DNA from: Synergistaceae bacterium
GTDB lineage: Bacteria; Synergistota; Synergistia; Synergistales; Synergistaceae
NCBI GenBank assembly: GCA_031269875.1
Contig: JAISYM010000098.1
Coordinates: forward strand, 1-35,761
Direction: 5' to 3'
DNA length: 35,761 bases
Shown: positions 1-8,703 of the stretch, in pieces
Layout: each line of letters opens with the position of its first letter
How positions within the stretch are numbered: position 1 is the stretch's first letter
Program-made: the position numbers and the translations under genes
Notes under the pieces: generated by a model
Databases searched by the model: none
The model's input: only the letters and a program-made list of their open reading frames with translations
What the model was told of the DNA's origin: nothing

Positions 1-271
1 ATGATATTATGCCACAGCCTCGATTGCATTGCAAAAAACCCGCCCCCATCGAATCGTATGGGACGCCGCCCTCGGCGTCCCGTTGTTCCATCCCGCCGCG
101 ATACGCCGAAACAAACGGATATGGTTTGACATGGTGACATATTTGCCAAAACATACGTTAGGATTTGCGTAATGATCGTGACGCGGAGGGCGCTGGGAAA
201 ACGGCGGGACTCCGAGGGCGGCGTCCCATACGGAAATTCACGATAAAGGGGCCGTTTGAAATCGGAATCCT
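1..271. other. Left-edge non-coding stretch downstream of gspF
   Basis: I see no convincing coding region in these 271 bases. They hold the inverted palindrome pair at 55-232 and a six-T tract on the minus strand at 35-40 preceded by a G-rich stretch. The short open frame on the plus strand that begins here runs antisense into gspF and has no recognisable product. Confidence 0.5.
55..232. repeat. Inverted pair of GC-rich palindromes (BIME/REP-like element)
   Basis: Two copies of a hairpin-forming unit face each other. The left copy (55-82) contains GGGACGCCG-CCCT-CGGCGTCCC. The right copy (205-232) is its reverse complement over 28 bases with one mismatch (at 211), so the copies can pair with each other as well as fold individually. 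About 120 bp of non-coding sequence separates them. The whole lies between the gspF stop and the left edge. An inverted pair of palindromes of this size is the layout of bacterial REP/BIME elements. A transcript terminator for gspF is possible, but no T-run follows either hairpin directly; a T6 on the minus strand lies at 35-40, some distance away. Only one locus is visible, so repetition in the genome is an inference. Confidence 0.55.
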
Positions 272-1423
272 CTACCTGGCCAGATCGGAGAGGTTGAATA
301 TCGGGAGGAGTACCGCCATCACGACAAAACCGACGATTACGCCCATAACGACGATTATGATGGGTTCCGCGAGCGTCGACCACTTTTGCATGGAGTTCTG
401 CGCGAAGTCCCATGAGTTTTTGGCAATCCTGTCGAGACAGTCTGGGAGGTTCCCGCCGACCTCGCCTATGCGTACGATCGCGACTACGTCCTCGGAAAAC
501 GTTCCCTGCCTCTCCAGGCTCTGTGAGAAGCGATAGCCCTTTCGCACCTCGTCCGCCAGAAACGGCATACGTCCGGCTCGATCCATAGGCGCTGACATCT
601 CGAGCGCCTGCACGAGAGGCACGCCGCTCTTAATGAGCGTCGCGAGCTGAGAGAAGATCAGCGAAATCGTGAGGTTATTGCGAATATCCATGAACATGGG
701 AACGGAGACGGTCTTTCCCCTTTTTTTGAAATACCTGTACGCCAGGAACGATATCAGCAAAACCGGCAAAAAAGCAACCTTGAACGCGGACGAGATCCCC
801 AGGAGCATCCGCGTCGCCAGAGGAAGCGTCCCTCCCGCGTCGGTCACGATGCTCGTGAGCTGCGGCACGACGTATGTAAGGAGAAAAATGACCACGAACG
901 CGCCCACGATAAGCATGAGAACGGGGTAGACCAGGGCGGATTGGAGCCTGCGCCTGAGAGTTATCTCCCCCTGAAGGAGCGATGAAGCCTTTTCCAGCAC
1001 GTCCGGGAGCGACGAGGAGCGCTCGCCGGCCTCGACCATCCCCACGATTGACGGACGGAAGACGTCTATGGCTTTCATCGACTGTGCCAGCGACCTTCCC
1101 GACTCGACCGACTCGCTCAGGTCTGAAAAAATATTTTTGAGCGACTTGTCCCTGGTCTGCCGGTGCAAAAGCCCAAGCACCTCAGTTATCGCGAGGCCAC
1201 TCCGCAAAAAGGCGGAAAGCATCGTGCAAAAAAGATTCTGACTGTCGAGGCTGAGGGGTTTCACCCTCTTTGCGTCCGCCTTTTTTTTATCGGCTTCTAC
1301 CGAAATAGGGACGAAGCCCTCCAACTGCATAGATTTAAGAAGCTCTTCCTCCGTCGCGGCATCCCTTCGGAGCGTCTTCATTACGCCCTTGGCGTCGTAG
1401 CCTTTTATCCTGAAAAGCGGCAT
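272..1423 (-). CDS. gspF: Type II secretion inner-membrane platform protein GspF
   Basis: A 383-residue polytopic membrane protein of the GspF/PilC family, the inner-membrane platform that couples the GspE ATPase to pseudopilus assembly. The two repeated cytoplasmic GspF domains are visible: one around residues 65-185 (LFCTMLSAFLRSGLAITEVL) and one around 255-375 (FSQLATLIKSGVPLVQALE), each followed by hydrophobic segments (about 165-190, 210-230 and 350-375). The length is slightly under the usual 400. The ATG follows the gspE stop with no gap, so the two are almost certainly translated as a pair. It is the last gene of the T2SS run inside the window. PilC of a type IV pilus is the alternative name, but the neighbouring gspC/L/M/N/K argue for T2SS. 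Confidence 0.93.
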   Translation of the reverse strand: MPLFRIKGYDAKGVMKTLRRDAATEEELLKSMQLEGFVPISVEADKKKADAKRVKPLSLDSQNLFCTMLSAFLRSGLAITEVLGLLHRQTRDKSLKNIFSDLSESVESGRSLAQSMKAIDVFRPSIVGMVEAGERSSSLPDVLEKASSLLQGEITLRRRLQSALVYPVLMLIVGAFVVIFLLTYVVPQLTSIVTDAGGTLPLATRMLLGISSAFKVAFLPVLLISFLAYRYFKKRGKTVSVPMFMDIRNNLTISLIFSQLATLIKSGVPLVQALEMSAPMDRAGRMPFLADEVRKGYRFSQSLERQGTFSEDVVAIVRIGEVGGNLPDCLDRIAKNSWDFAQNSMQKWSTLAEPIIIVVMGVIVGFVVMAVLLPIFNLSDLAR

Positions 1424-2932
1424 CTATACCTCTCCCACGACGCGTATCATCTCTTCGGGCGTCGTCTGGCCGGACGCCACACTCTGGACGCCCAGTTCGA
1501 GCAGGCTGCGCATGCCGTTTTTCTTCGCCATGCTTTTCAAAACGGCGACGCTCTCGCCCGACGATATCGCCTCGGCGATTTCAAATGTCACGTCGAACTG
1601 CTCGTAGAGGCCAAATCGCCCCCGGTATCCAGTGCCGCCGCAGAAGTCGCACCCCTCTCCCCTATATACGCGATCGAGGCCGTATTTTTTCATGGCGGCC
1701 GGGGCGGAGACCTCCTTGCGGCATTTCGGGCAAATCCTGCGGACGAGGCGCTGGGCTACTACGCCCAAGAGAGAACCGGCTATAAGATACGGCTCTATGC
1801 CCATATCGACGAGCCGCGAGACGGCGCTCACCGAATCGTTCGTGTGGAGCGTGGAGAGGACGAGGTGCCCCGTCAAGGAGGACTGAATCCCTATGTGCGC
1901 CGTATCGAAATCCCGCATCTCCCCTATCATTATTATGTCTGGATCCTGGCGCAGGATGGAGCGCAGCGCGCTCGCGAACGTCACGCCGGCCTTCTCGTTG
2001 ACCTGCACCTGCCCCACGCCGGGGACGTCGTACTCTATCGGATCCTCTACGGTGATTATGTTTACCTCCGGGCGCGCGAGCGCCTGAATGATGGCGTAAA
2101 GGGACGTGCTCTTTCCGGACCCGGTAGGACCGGTCAGGAGAATCATGCCGTGCGGGTTGCGTATGAGGGAGTCGATCCTCTCCTTCTCCGCCGGCGCCAT
2201 GCCGAGATCCTCCAGCGATAGAAGCCCTCTCGCCTTGTCCAGGATGCGCATTACCATCCGCTCCCCATGCTGAGTAGGAAGCGAGCTCACGCGTATGTCG
2301 ACCGCGCGGTCGCCTAGCGTGATGCCGATTCTGCCGTCCTGAGGGACAAAGCGCTCGGCTATGTCCATTTTTGCCATTACCTTGACGCGGCTCGTCACAG
2401 GAGACTGATGCCCCTTCGTGAGTTCGTATTTATCGTGGAGGACTCCGTCAATCCTGTACCGCACAAGCAGTTTGTCCTCGAACGGCTCTAAGTGGATGTC
2501 GGTCGAACGCTCGCGTATCGCTTCGAGCAAAACGCCGTTCACAAGTTTTATGACCGGCGCGTCGACCGTGTCGCTCAAAACCTCCTGACGAGCGAGCTGA
2601 GAGAGGTCGTCCACGGATTCTATCGCGTCCAGTGTCTCGGCGCCGACGCTGCTCTTCAGGTCGTAGAGGTTCCTGATCACGGCCGATATCTCAGCCTCCG
2701 GGTAAAACACCAGGGAGGCGGTTTTTCCGGCACCCATAGCAAGTATCTGGGCGTCCAGAGTAGCCGACACGCCGGACGCCGCTATGACCATGCTCGAACC
2801 GCGTAGCTCGATGGGAATTATGCCCTTCTCCCGAAGAGCGTCTATGCTTACGCCCTTAGGGATAAGATCGAGCACGTGTTCGGACGCCGGAAGTTTTTTT
2901 TGCGTTTTTTGCGCGATCGTCGTGCCGCTCAT
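1424..2932 (-). CDS. gspE: Type II secretion traffic ATPase GspE
   Basis: A 502-residue cytoplasmic hexameric ATPase that powers pseudopilus assembly. Visible features: an N-terminal T2SSE domain (1-120), the Walker A loop GPTGSGKST at 268-276, an Asp box around EDPIEY (296-301), a Walker B region ending GEMRD (337-341), a His box (TLHTND, 361-366), and a tetracysteine zinc module with CPKC at 401-404 and CDFC at 428-431. The zinc module is typical of GspE/PilB and not of the retraction ATPase PilT. The ATG overlaps the gspD stop by four bases (ATGA). PilB of a type IV pilus is possible from sequence alone; context favours T2SS. Confidence 0.94.
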   Translation of the reverse strand: MSGTTIAQKTQKKLPASEHVLDLIPKGVSIDALREKGIIPIELRGSSMVIAASGVSATLDAQILAMGAGKTASLVFYPEAEISAVIRNLYDLKSSVGAETLDAIESVDDLSQLARQEVLSDTVDAPVIKLVNGVLLEAIRERSTDIHLEPFEDKLLVRYRIDGVLHDKYELTKGHQSPVTSRVKVMAKMDIAERFVPQDGRIGITLGDRAVDIRVSSLPTQHGERMVMRILDKARGLLSLEDLGMAPAEKERIDSLIRNPHGMILLTGPTGSGKSTSLYAIIQALARPEVNIITVEDPIEYDVPGVGQVQVNEKAGVTFASALRSILRQDPDIIMIGEMRDFDTAHIGIQSSLTGHLVLSTLHTNDSVSAVSRLVDMGIEPYLIAGSLLGVVAQRLVRRICPKCRKEVSAPAAMKKYGLDRVYRGEGCDFCGGTGYRGRFGLYEQFDVTFEIAEAISSGESVAVLKSMAKKNGMRSLLELGVQSVASGQTTPEEMIRVVGEV

Positions 2933-4995
2933 CGATCCGGCGATGTCTGGCTGTCGGGCTGTTCCACGTCGACGATCTCCCTCTCTCTCGCCGCGGACGG
3001 GAAAACATCTTCACTCGAAAGCCGCATGGTCTCCTGGCTCACGCCCTCTTGCTTGTTAGACTTCTGAAATTCCTCGTAATTTTTGATTATAGTCCGGAGC
3101 TCGCCCTCCGAGAGCGCCGGGCGGCCCGTCGTCACGTCGAACGTAGCCTCTGTCGCCTGACGCGGCGTTTCGATGATGCTTGGCGTGAGGAATACCATGA
3201 GATCGACCTTCTCGCGCTCCCTCGTCGAGGACGTGAACAGATTCCCGACCAGCGGAATGTAGGAGAGCCCGGGGACTCTGTTTTTAAGGGTTCGCTCCAC
3301 CTCTCTGATTAAGCCGCCCAGGATTATCGTCTCGTTGTTCCCGACTAAGACGTTCGTCTGGATGAGGCGCTTTGACGTGGTCGGCGTCTGCTGTCCCGTC
3401 GTCGAGACCAGCTCCTCTATCGTCTGCTCGATATCGAGCGCCACGAGATTGCCGCTCCGTATGTGCGGCGTCACCTTCAGGATGAGCCCTGTGTCCTTGT
3501 ACTCGTAGCTGTTCTGGACGGCGGAGGGATTGCTGATGTCGGAGGTCGAGCCCCTGAGCTGGGGGATGACCTGCCCTACTTGGAGAGCGCTCGGGAGATT
3601 GTCCGTGCACATCAATCTGGGCATCGAGAGAATATTTATCGCGTTAAACGTGTTGAGCATCCTTATATACGCGTAGACTAAGCCCATGCCCTGAGTGTTG
3701 CTCGTCGTGACGAGGTTGCCGTGTTCGTCGTAATAGGTGTCCTCTTTCTTGGTCATCTCCCTGAACCACTGGAGGAACTCGGCCGGGACGCTCTGGGAAC
3801 CCAACTGGGCGTTGCCGCCCATGAGCAGGCTGTCTCCCGTGCTTCCGCCCCAGGCGGACCAGTCGATCCCGGCGTTGTTGAGCTTGGACAGATTGACCTC
3901 CGCGATAAGCCCGCGCAAGAGTACCTGTTTGGGCTGCGTGTCGAGCTCGTCTATTATGCCGCGTATGGCGGAATACTGCTCCTGAGTCGCCGTCAGGATA
4001 ATGCTGTTCGTGGGAAGATCCGGAACGACGGTCGACGGGAATGTTCCCTGCTGATCCGGCTGGAGGCGCGCCGCTACGGAGAGAACCTGGCTCAACTGCT
4101 CCGCGACGGTCTTGGCGTCGGCGTTCTGCAGTTTATAGACGTGGAAGTTGCCAACTGTGGCCGGGATGTCAAGCTCCGCCAGTATTCTTTCCGCTTCGCG
4201 CAGCGACTGTCTGGAGCCGACCAATATGACCTGGCTGCTCCTCTCGTCCCCTATCGCGAACAGCCCTGACAGTTTAGACGCAACGTCCTTTCCGATGGCG
4301 TTCAAATGCCCCTCCACCAGCTTCGCTGACGTATACTGGAGCGGGATAGTCTTTATCGCCCGGACGCCATCCGGGACGTCGAGCGCCCTGATGATGGAGG
4401 CCGCCCGATTGAGCAGTACGGCCTTACCTGTGAGCAGTATGCCTGAACCGGTCGCGAGGGGGACTAAGTTGACGCCCGGCGCTCCAAGCCTGACCGGTTC
4501 CACGACATAGCCCGCCTTCACGTAATCCAAAGGTACTATCTGTATAACTATCTGCTCGCTCGGCGTGACGCTCTGAGGCCCCTTTACGACCTCGTTGCCG
4601 GTGGACGGCCCCGAGCTGATCGGCATCACCTTCGAGTAACCGCCCATGCCCTGCAGGGACAGCCCGTTCATCTCCAGTATGGAGAGCATCACCTGCCGCG
4701 CCTCGCTGATAGAGACCGTCTTTGGGGAGACCACGGAAACCGTTCCCTTTACGCCGGGGTTTACGACGATATTCTCCCCCAAAAGCTCCGACATGAAGCG
4801 TATAAACTGAATGATCTCGAGGTCCTTGAAGTTGAACTGCACCCTTCCCGACGCCCTCATCGTCTGAGCCGCCGTTATGAGATTCTGCTCGCTGTCGTCG
4901 CCGTTCGTCTCCGCCGCGCAAACCGGCTGCTGATAAATAACGGAGACAAACGCTAACACTAAGAGAAAATAGGATAAGACCCTTTTTTTTGTCAT
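2929..4995 (-). CDS. gspD: Type II secretion outer-membrane secretin GspD
   Basis: A 688-residue secretin that would form the outer-membrane channel. An N-terminal signal peptide (about residues 1-28, ending CAA) is followed by an N0-like domain (VQFNFKDLEIIQFIRFMSEL), ring-building N domains and the C-terminal secretin domain with the conserved stretch VPGLSYIPLVGNLF followed by a VDLMVFLTPSII segment. The protein ends with a polar tail of about 70 residues. The start has a strong AAGGAG site upstream. A small intergenic gap (4996-5037) separates it from gspI and contains an AT-rich TATAAT-like motif that could be a weak internal promoter. A secretin requires an outer membrane, which is the main evidence that this organism is diderm. 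Confidence 0.94.
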   Translation of the reverse strand: MTKKRVLSYFLLVLAFVSVIYQQPVCAAETNGDDSEQNLITAAQTMRASGRVQFNFKDLEIIQFIRFMSELLGENIVVNPGVKGTVSVVSPKTVSISEARQVMLSILEMNGLSLQGMGGYSKVMPISSGPSTGNEVVKGPQSVTPSEQIVIQIVPLDYVKAGYVVEPVRLGAPGVNLVPLATGSGILLTGKAVLLNRAASIIRALDVPDGVRAIKTIPLQYTSAKLVEGHLNAIGKDVASKLSGLFAIGDERSSQVILVGSRQSLREAERILAELDIPATVGNFHVYKLQNADAKTVAEQLSQVLSVAARLQPDQQGTFPSTVVPDLPTNSIILTATQEQYSAIRGIIDELDTQPKQVLLRGLIAEVNLSKLNNAGIDWSAWGGSTGDSLLMGGNAQLGSQSVPAEFLQWFREMTKKEDTYYDEHGNLVTTSNTQGMGLVYAYIRMLNTFNAINILSMPRLMCTDNLPSALQVGQVIPQLRGSTSDISNPSAVQNSYEYKDTGLILKVTPHIRSGNLVALDIEQTIEELVSTTGQQTPTTSKRLIQTNVLVGNNETIILGGLIREVERTLKNRVPGLSYIPLVGNLFTSSTREREKVDLMVFLTPSIIETPRQATEATFDVTTGRPALSEGELRTIIKNYEEFQKSNKQEGVSQETMRLSSEDVFPSAAREREIVDVEQPDSQTSPDR

Positions 4996-5037
4996 TTACT
5001 CCACTCCTTTAAGTATAATTATAGATTCACCCTTATT

Positions 5038-5484
5038 TTAGCGTCTGTCGCCCGATTTAAGGAGATCGCCGCTCGACGCGTCGGCGAGTTCGGAATAGGG
5101 CAGGAACAGCTTTATGGACTCGTTTTTCTTCGTTATCTCAAGCTCCCTCCACCGGTACTCCCTTGCCTTCAGCTTCTCGACGTCGACGGATACCGACTGT
5201 TCGCTGAACAATTTCAGCCCCTCCAGGATCAGGGCGCTATCCAAAAATTCGTTCACGCTCTTCTCCTCGACCCTCCATGAGACATCCCCGCTGATCCCGA
5301 ACGTGTTCGTCGGGTCGATCGCCAGCTCTATCATATACCTGTTCGCCTCGTCCAGCAGATCCTCTTTTATCCGTACCTCCCGGAGCCCGCGTTCAGAAAG
5401 CGCTACCAGTTTCAGCGAAGCGGTGACCACAAGCCCCATCACGAGAACGGCTATCAAGACCTCGACCAGGGTAAAACCCCTCAT
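5038..5484 (-). CDS. gspI: Minor pseudopilin, GspI-like
   Basis: A 148-residue class III-signal pseudopilin. The N-terminus RG/FTLVEVLIAVLV carries a prepilin-peptidase site with Gly at -1, Phe at +1 and Glu at +5, followed by a hydrophobic helix of about 20 residues. The leader is only three residues long, as is usual for very short GspH/I leaders. A globular part with no recognisable motif follows. Position between gspC and gspD, and the size, suggest GspI; GspH or another minor pseudopilin cannot be excluded. It starts one base after the gspC stop. Confidence 0.75.
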   Translation of the reverse strand: MRGFTLVEVLIAVLVMGLVVTASLKLVALSERGLREVRIKEDLLDEANRYMIELAIDPTNTFGISGDVSWRVEEKSVNEFLDSALILEGLKLFSEQSVSVDVEKLKAREYRWRELEITKKNESIKLFLPYSELADASSGDLLKSGDRR

Positions 5485-5485
5485 G

Positions 5486-6460
5486 CTACCTCACCGAATA
5501 GCGGAGCATTCCGCTCTCCTGTCCGCGGGACATCTGCAGGTCAAATCTGCTGCCCTGCAGGAGTGACTTCATCACGTTCAATATATCGGTGCCGTTGTTG
5601 ATGGGGATGCCGTTTATCCCCGTGAGGAGGTCGCCCTGCTTTATCCCGAGCTGCGCCAGCAGGTTATCGGAGCGCACGCGGTCTACCCTCATCCCCTGCG
5701 CGTCGGGCCTGAGCCTTATCGTCGACAAAACCTGCATGGGGTTCGCTATGAGGTCGTTTAAGAGCTCACGCGTGAGCGTCCCCTCGTTTCCGTTAAATTC
5801 CGCCGACGCTATGGATGAACCGGCGGACCCCGCGCTTGCCGCGGGTGGCTGCGCGGGCTGAGGTGCCGCCGGAGCCGATGCGGCGGCTCTGGGATTCGAG
5901 AGGCTCAAAAAGAGGGGGAAACGCTCCCCATCCCTCGCAAAGAGGACGCCTCCCCTGTCGATATTTTCCAGGACGTAGCCGTTAAACTCCTGTCCTTTGA
6001 GCACGAGCGACGCCGTACCCTCGACGCTGATCCAAGCGCCTATCCTCGGAAGGGTTCCAACTACCATGAACGAGTCAATGGGCTTTGCCTCCGAGGCATC
6101 TTCTTTCACGGCAGAGGCCGGGTTCGCGTCGGCCACTCCAAAGGCGGCAAAATCTATATCGGCGGTTTGCCGCTTCGCCCCTTCCAGAGAGAGGAAAGGG
6201 CTCGGCGCGCGGCGGGAGAGTACATCCGCCAGCGCAAGCTGCTCGCGCATCAGGCGAGAGGCTATTACGCCGGAGACAGCCGAACAGAATACATAGGCTG
6301 ACAGGAGCCCGATTAAAAAGAGATACGGGTACACCGAGGAAACACAACGCGTAACAATGGTAACTGCGGGCCTTTTGACGCCGCTTTGGGAAACCCTTGC
6401 CTCGCCGAGCCTCTGGAAAAAATCCCTCAGTTTCATCGCCGCGTCAGTTCGAGACCGCAT
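5486..6460 (-). CDS. gspC: Type II secretion inner-membrane protein GspC with PDZ domain
   Basis: A 324-residue bitopic protein linking the inner-membrane platform to the secretin. Layout: a short cytoplasmic segment, a transmembrane helix at about 45-66, a homology region at about 131-185 (the part that contacts GspD in known systems), an Ala/Pro-rich linker at 192-215, and a C-terminal PDZ domain (about 246-320, with LGIKQGDLLTGINGIPINNG). The chosen ATG at 6460 overlaps the end of the upstream gspN-like gene by 17 bp and has GGAG eleven bases upstream. A second ATG at 6436 would avoid the overlap but lacks a good ribosome binding site. Confidence 0.88.
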   Translation of the reverse strand: MRSRTDAAMKLRDFFQRLGEARVSQSGVKRPAVTIVTRCVSSVYPYLFLIGLLSAYVFCSAVSGVIASRLMREQLALADVLSRRAPSPFLSLEGAKRQTADIDFAAFGVADANPASAVKEDASEAKPIDSFMVVGTLPRIGAWISVEGTASLVLKGQEFNGYVLENIDRGGVLFARDGERFPLFLSLSNPRAAASAPAAPQPAQPPAASAGSAGSSIASAEFNGNEGTLTRELLNDLIANPMQVLSTIRLRPDAQGMRVDRVRSDNLLAQLGIKQGDLLTGINGIPINNGTDILNVMKSLLQGSRFDLQMSRGQESGMLRYSVR

Positions 6461-7079
6461 TTTCTTTAATTCTCCATTCTCCGGCGCTTCCGGCCTCCAA
6501 ATACTTTCCGACGTATTGAGAACCCAGGCCTTTCATCATCACGTTTATATTTTCCGGAACATTTATAAGCAGAGTATTATCCGTGAGAGTCCGTTTCGAG
6601 CGGTTATAACCGATGTCTCCCGTTACCTGAACGTCTCCCCCTATAAACGCCCGCGCTACATTGATCCTCTCCCCGGAAAGCGTAAGCCAAAACCGGCCCC
6701 CTTCGTGGCTCACGATATCCTTCAAAACGCTCTCCATCACGTTAATCGATGTCCCGCCGCCCGAAAACTCCACATAGCAGGTCGGCGCGCCAGACAGGAT
6801 GCTGGAAAGAGGAAGGACCTTTATCGTTACGTCCGCCAGGGATGTCTTTATAAATTGGCTCTCGACGTCGAGGCTCCTTATCCTGTATTCGGGAAATATC
6901 ACGCCGCTCGATTCGAAACCGTTGTACGAGAGGAACCATCCGTTCCCGGCGGCGGCGAGCCTCGCCTTGTCCAACGTGTAAAGGCCGCCGCTCTCCCACG
7001 GCGCGAAGAACCACGCGCCGGCAAGGAATACAATGAGTGTGAAGAGAGCGGATATTATGACTTTTAAAATTTTCATCAT
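6444..7079 (-). CDS. gspN: GspN-like type II secretion protein
   Basis: A protein of about 211 residues with one N-terminal transmembrane segment (near residues 8-27) and a beta-rich, otherwise motif-poor periplasmic part. Fold type, size and position between gspM and gspC match GspN, an accessory subunit of some T2SSs whose role is poorly defined. The start at 7079 is preferred because GGAG lies five bases upstream; a GTG at 7085 would give a four-base overlap with the gspM stop instead. The family call rests mostly on context. Confidence 0.65.
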   Translation of the reverse strand: MMKILKVIISALFTLIVFLAGAWFFAPWESGGLYTLDKARLAAAGNGWFLSYNGFESSGVIFPEYRIRSLDVESQFIKTSLADVTIKVLPLSSILSGAPTCYVEFSGGGTSINVMESVLKDIVSHEGGRFWLTLSGERINVARAFIGGDVQVTGDIGYNRSKRTLTDNTLLINVPENINVMMKGLGSQYVGKYLEAGSAGEWRIKENAVSN

Positions 7080-7081
7080 AC

Positions 7082-7549
7082 TCACTCCAATAGGAAACTC
7101 GCGTTAAGGACGAGCCCATCCGGGCCGGAGAGGGTTTTAACCTCGGCTGTCCGCACGCGGAGCTCCTTTCTTTCCAGAGAATCCAGAAATTCACGCATCT
7201 CTTTGCCGTACAGACGATCCAACTGGAGTTGCACTCCCGACGCGTTCGCCTGAAGCTGCGACATCCTGCCTCTCAGTTCGAGCGTCTCGACTATCTCAGA
7301 GACCGCGGCCAGTGAGTCCGTTCCCGATTGAGGCTCTGTGGCCTGCTCTTGTTCGGGATATGACCTGTAAACCGAGGCGACATTTATAACCTGATCGGCG
7401 CTGTTCAGGTTCATGGCGATCTCGTCTTCCATCGCCCTCACACGCATAACGAGGACGGCAAGCGCAATCCAGAGTACAAGCGCAATCGCAAAAAGGCGGA
7501 ACAGCCTCCTTGCCTCCGGCATATCCCTTATTTCGTCGATAGTGATCAT
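7082..7549 (-). CDS. gspM: GspM-like type II secretion protein
   Basis: A 155-residue bitopic protein with a short cytoplasmic N-terminus, one transmembrane helix (about 18-36), a coiled-coil-prone stretch (about 85-125) and a small C-terminal alpha/beta domain. This is the architecture of GspM, which dimerises with GspL at the inner membrane. The ATG overlaps the gspL stop by four bases (ATGA). Primary-sequence conservation in this family is weak, so the call depends on topology and gene order. Confidence 0.7.
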   Translation of the reverse strand: MITIDEIRDMPEARRLFRLFAIALVLWIALAVLVMRVRAMEDEIAMNLNSADQVINVASVYRSYPEQEQATEPQSGTDSLAAVSEIVETLELRGRMSQLQANASGVQLQLDRLYGKEMREFLDSLERKELRVRTAEVKTLSGPDGLVLNASFLLE

Positions 7550-8694
7550 CGTCTGTCGCCTCTCGATATAGTCAGATTGAACCTCAGATACCCGCCCGGT
7601 ATCTGCTGAATATTGTCGCGCGTCGGCGTGAAACCTTCCTCCTCCAGCAATGAACGTAGGCGCTGGATGGATTCGTTGCTCTTTGTCTTGCCGGTCAAGT
7701 CGGTGTTTTCCCCCCCATACCTCAATATCTCTATCGATATATCGTCAGAGGCGCCGAGCTTGTCCCATACGGACGACATGCCCCTCATCACGCCGCCGAA
7801 GGAGAGGTCGGCGTCCGGACTGCTGACAGCCCTGAGCTTCGTCATAGCCGAACTGAGCGGCGACCCCGAGCTTTTCTCGCCGAAAGCGGCGGCGTACACC
7901 GCGCCCACCGAGGCCCTTCCCGCTTCCAGGACGCTCGTGTGGTGCAGATAAACGCCCAGCGCCAGACACAGCATCACAGCGGCGCTTACCGCCGCCGCCC
8001 TGCCGGCCGAGGTGAGAGAGGCCACCAGCTTCTCCCTGCGTTCGAGGAGGTTCGTTCCCCTGTTTGAGAGATCCAGCTGTCCGTAAGCCGGACACCCAGC
8101 GATGGTGGCCTCCCCCATTCTCTGTATATCGAGGCTCGAGAGGCTCTTTCTGTCGGCCATGAATACATTCCCGGCGTCGTACCCGCGCGAGACCGCATAG
8201 GCTATCGCCTGTTCCCTTTCTGTCCCGGCGTCGCTGTCCTCGGCGCCAGCTGTCTTATAATACACCGGCGCCCAATTGTCCAGACACACAGTCATAATCA
8301 AATCCCCGTCGGTCCAGACGATGATTCCGCTGCCCCCAACCTCTCCGGCGGCGGCAAGCGGAGCCGGCCATACTATATAGTTTCCGTCCCCGGCGTTCTC
8401 CTCCAGGTCTGCCGTTTCGCCTCCCGAGAGGGCGAATACGCAGCCCGTCGACAGCTTCCTCTCGCTCTTAACGAAAAAAGGTATGACGGACACCCCTCCG
8501 GAGCCTTCGCCCAAAAGCGGCCTGAACTGTATCATTAGGGCGTCCCTCACCCTGGATATACCGGAAAACGGAAAGGAAAACGAGTGCGCGGACATATTCC
8601 TGAACGGGTAAAGCAAGACCCCGCTTTCGGCCTGTGTCTGCGCGGCGTGACCTTCATCGAAAAGGACAAACTTATGCTTCTGCTTTTTTTTCAT
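7546..8694 (-). CDS. gspL: GspL-like type II secretion protein
   Basis: A 382-residue protein with a large N-terminal cytoplasmic domain (about 1-225), one transmembrane helix (about 230-250) and a C-terminal periplasmic domain of about 130 residues. The layout matches GspL, whose actin-like cytoplasmic domain recruits GspE. It lies directly upstream of the GspM-like gene (four-base overlap) and nine bases downstream of gspK. The N-terminal domain is diverged. In known T2SSs GspL, GspM and GspC form the inner-membrane assembly platform with GspF. Confidence 0.75.
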   Translation of the reverse strand: MKKKQKHKFVLFDEGHAAQTQAESGVLLYPFRNMSAHSFSFPFSGISRVRDALMIQFRPLLGEGSGGVSVIPFFVKSERKLSTGCVFALSGGETADLEENAGDGNYIVWPAPLAAAGEVGGSGIIVWTDGDLIMTVCLDNWAPVYYKTAGAEDSDAGTEREQAIAYAVSRGYDAGNVFMADRKSLSSLDIQRMGEATIAGCPAYGQLDLSNRGTNLLERREKLVASLTSAGRAAAVSAAVMLCLALGVYLHHTSVLEAGRASVGAVYAAAFGEKSSGSPLSSAMTKLRAVSSPDADLSFGGVMRGMSSVWDKLGASDDISIEILRYGGENTDLTGKTKSNESIQRLRSLLEEEGFTPTRDNIQQIPGGYLRFNLTISRGDRR

Positions 8695-8703
8695 CCCGAA
8701 AAT

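Noticed and set aside
1163-2221. 352-codon plus-strand frame opposite gspE/gspF
   Set aside because: Composition is that of a reverse-complement shadow and the opposite strand has all GspE motifs.
4996-5037. TATAAT-like motif in the gspI-gspD gap
   Set aside because: No acceptable -35 at 16-18 bp; left as a weak possibility rather than listed as a promoter.
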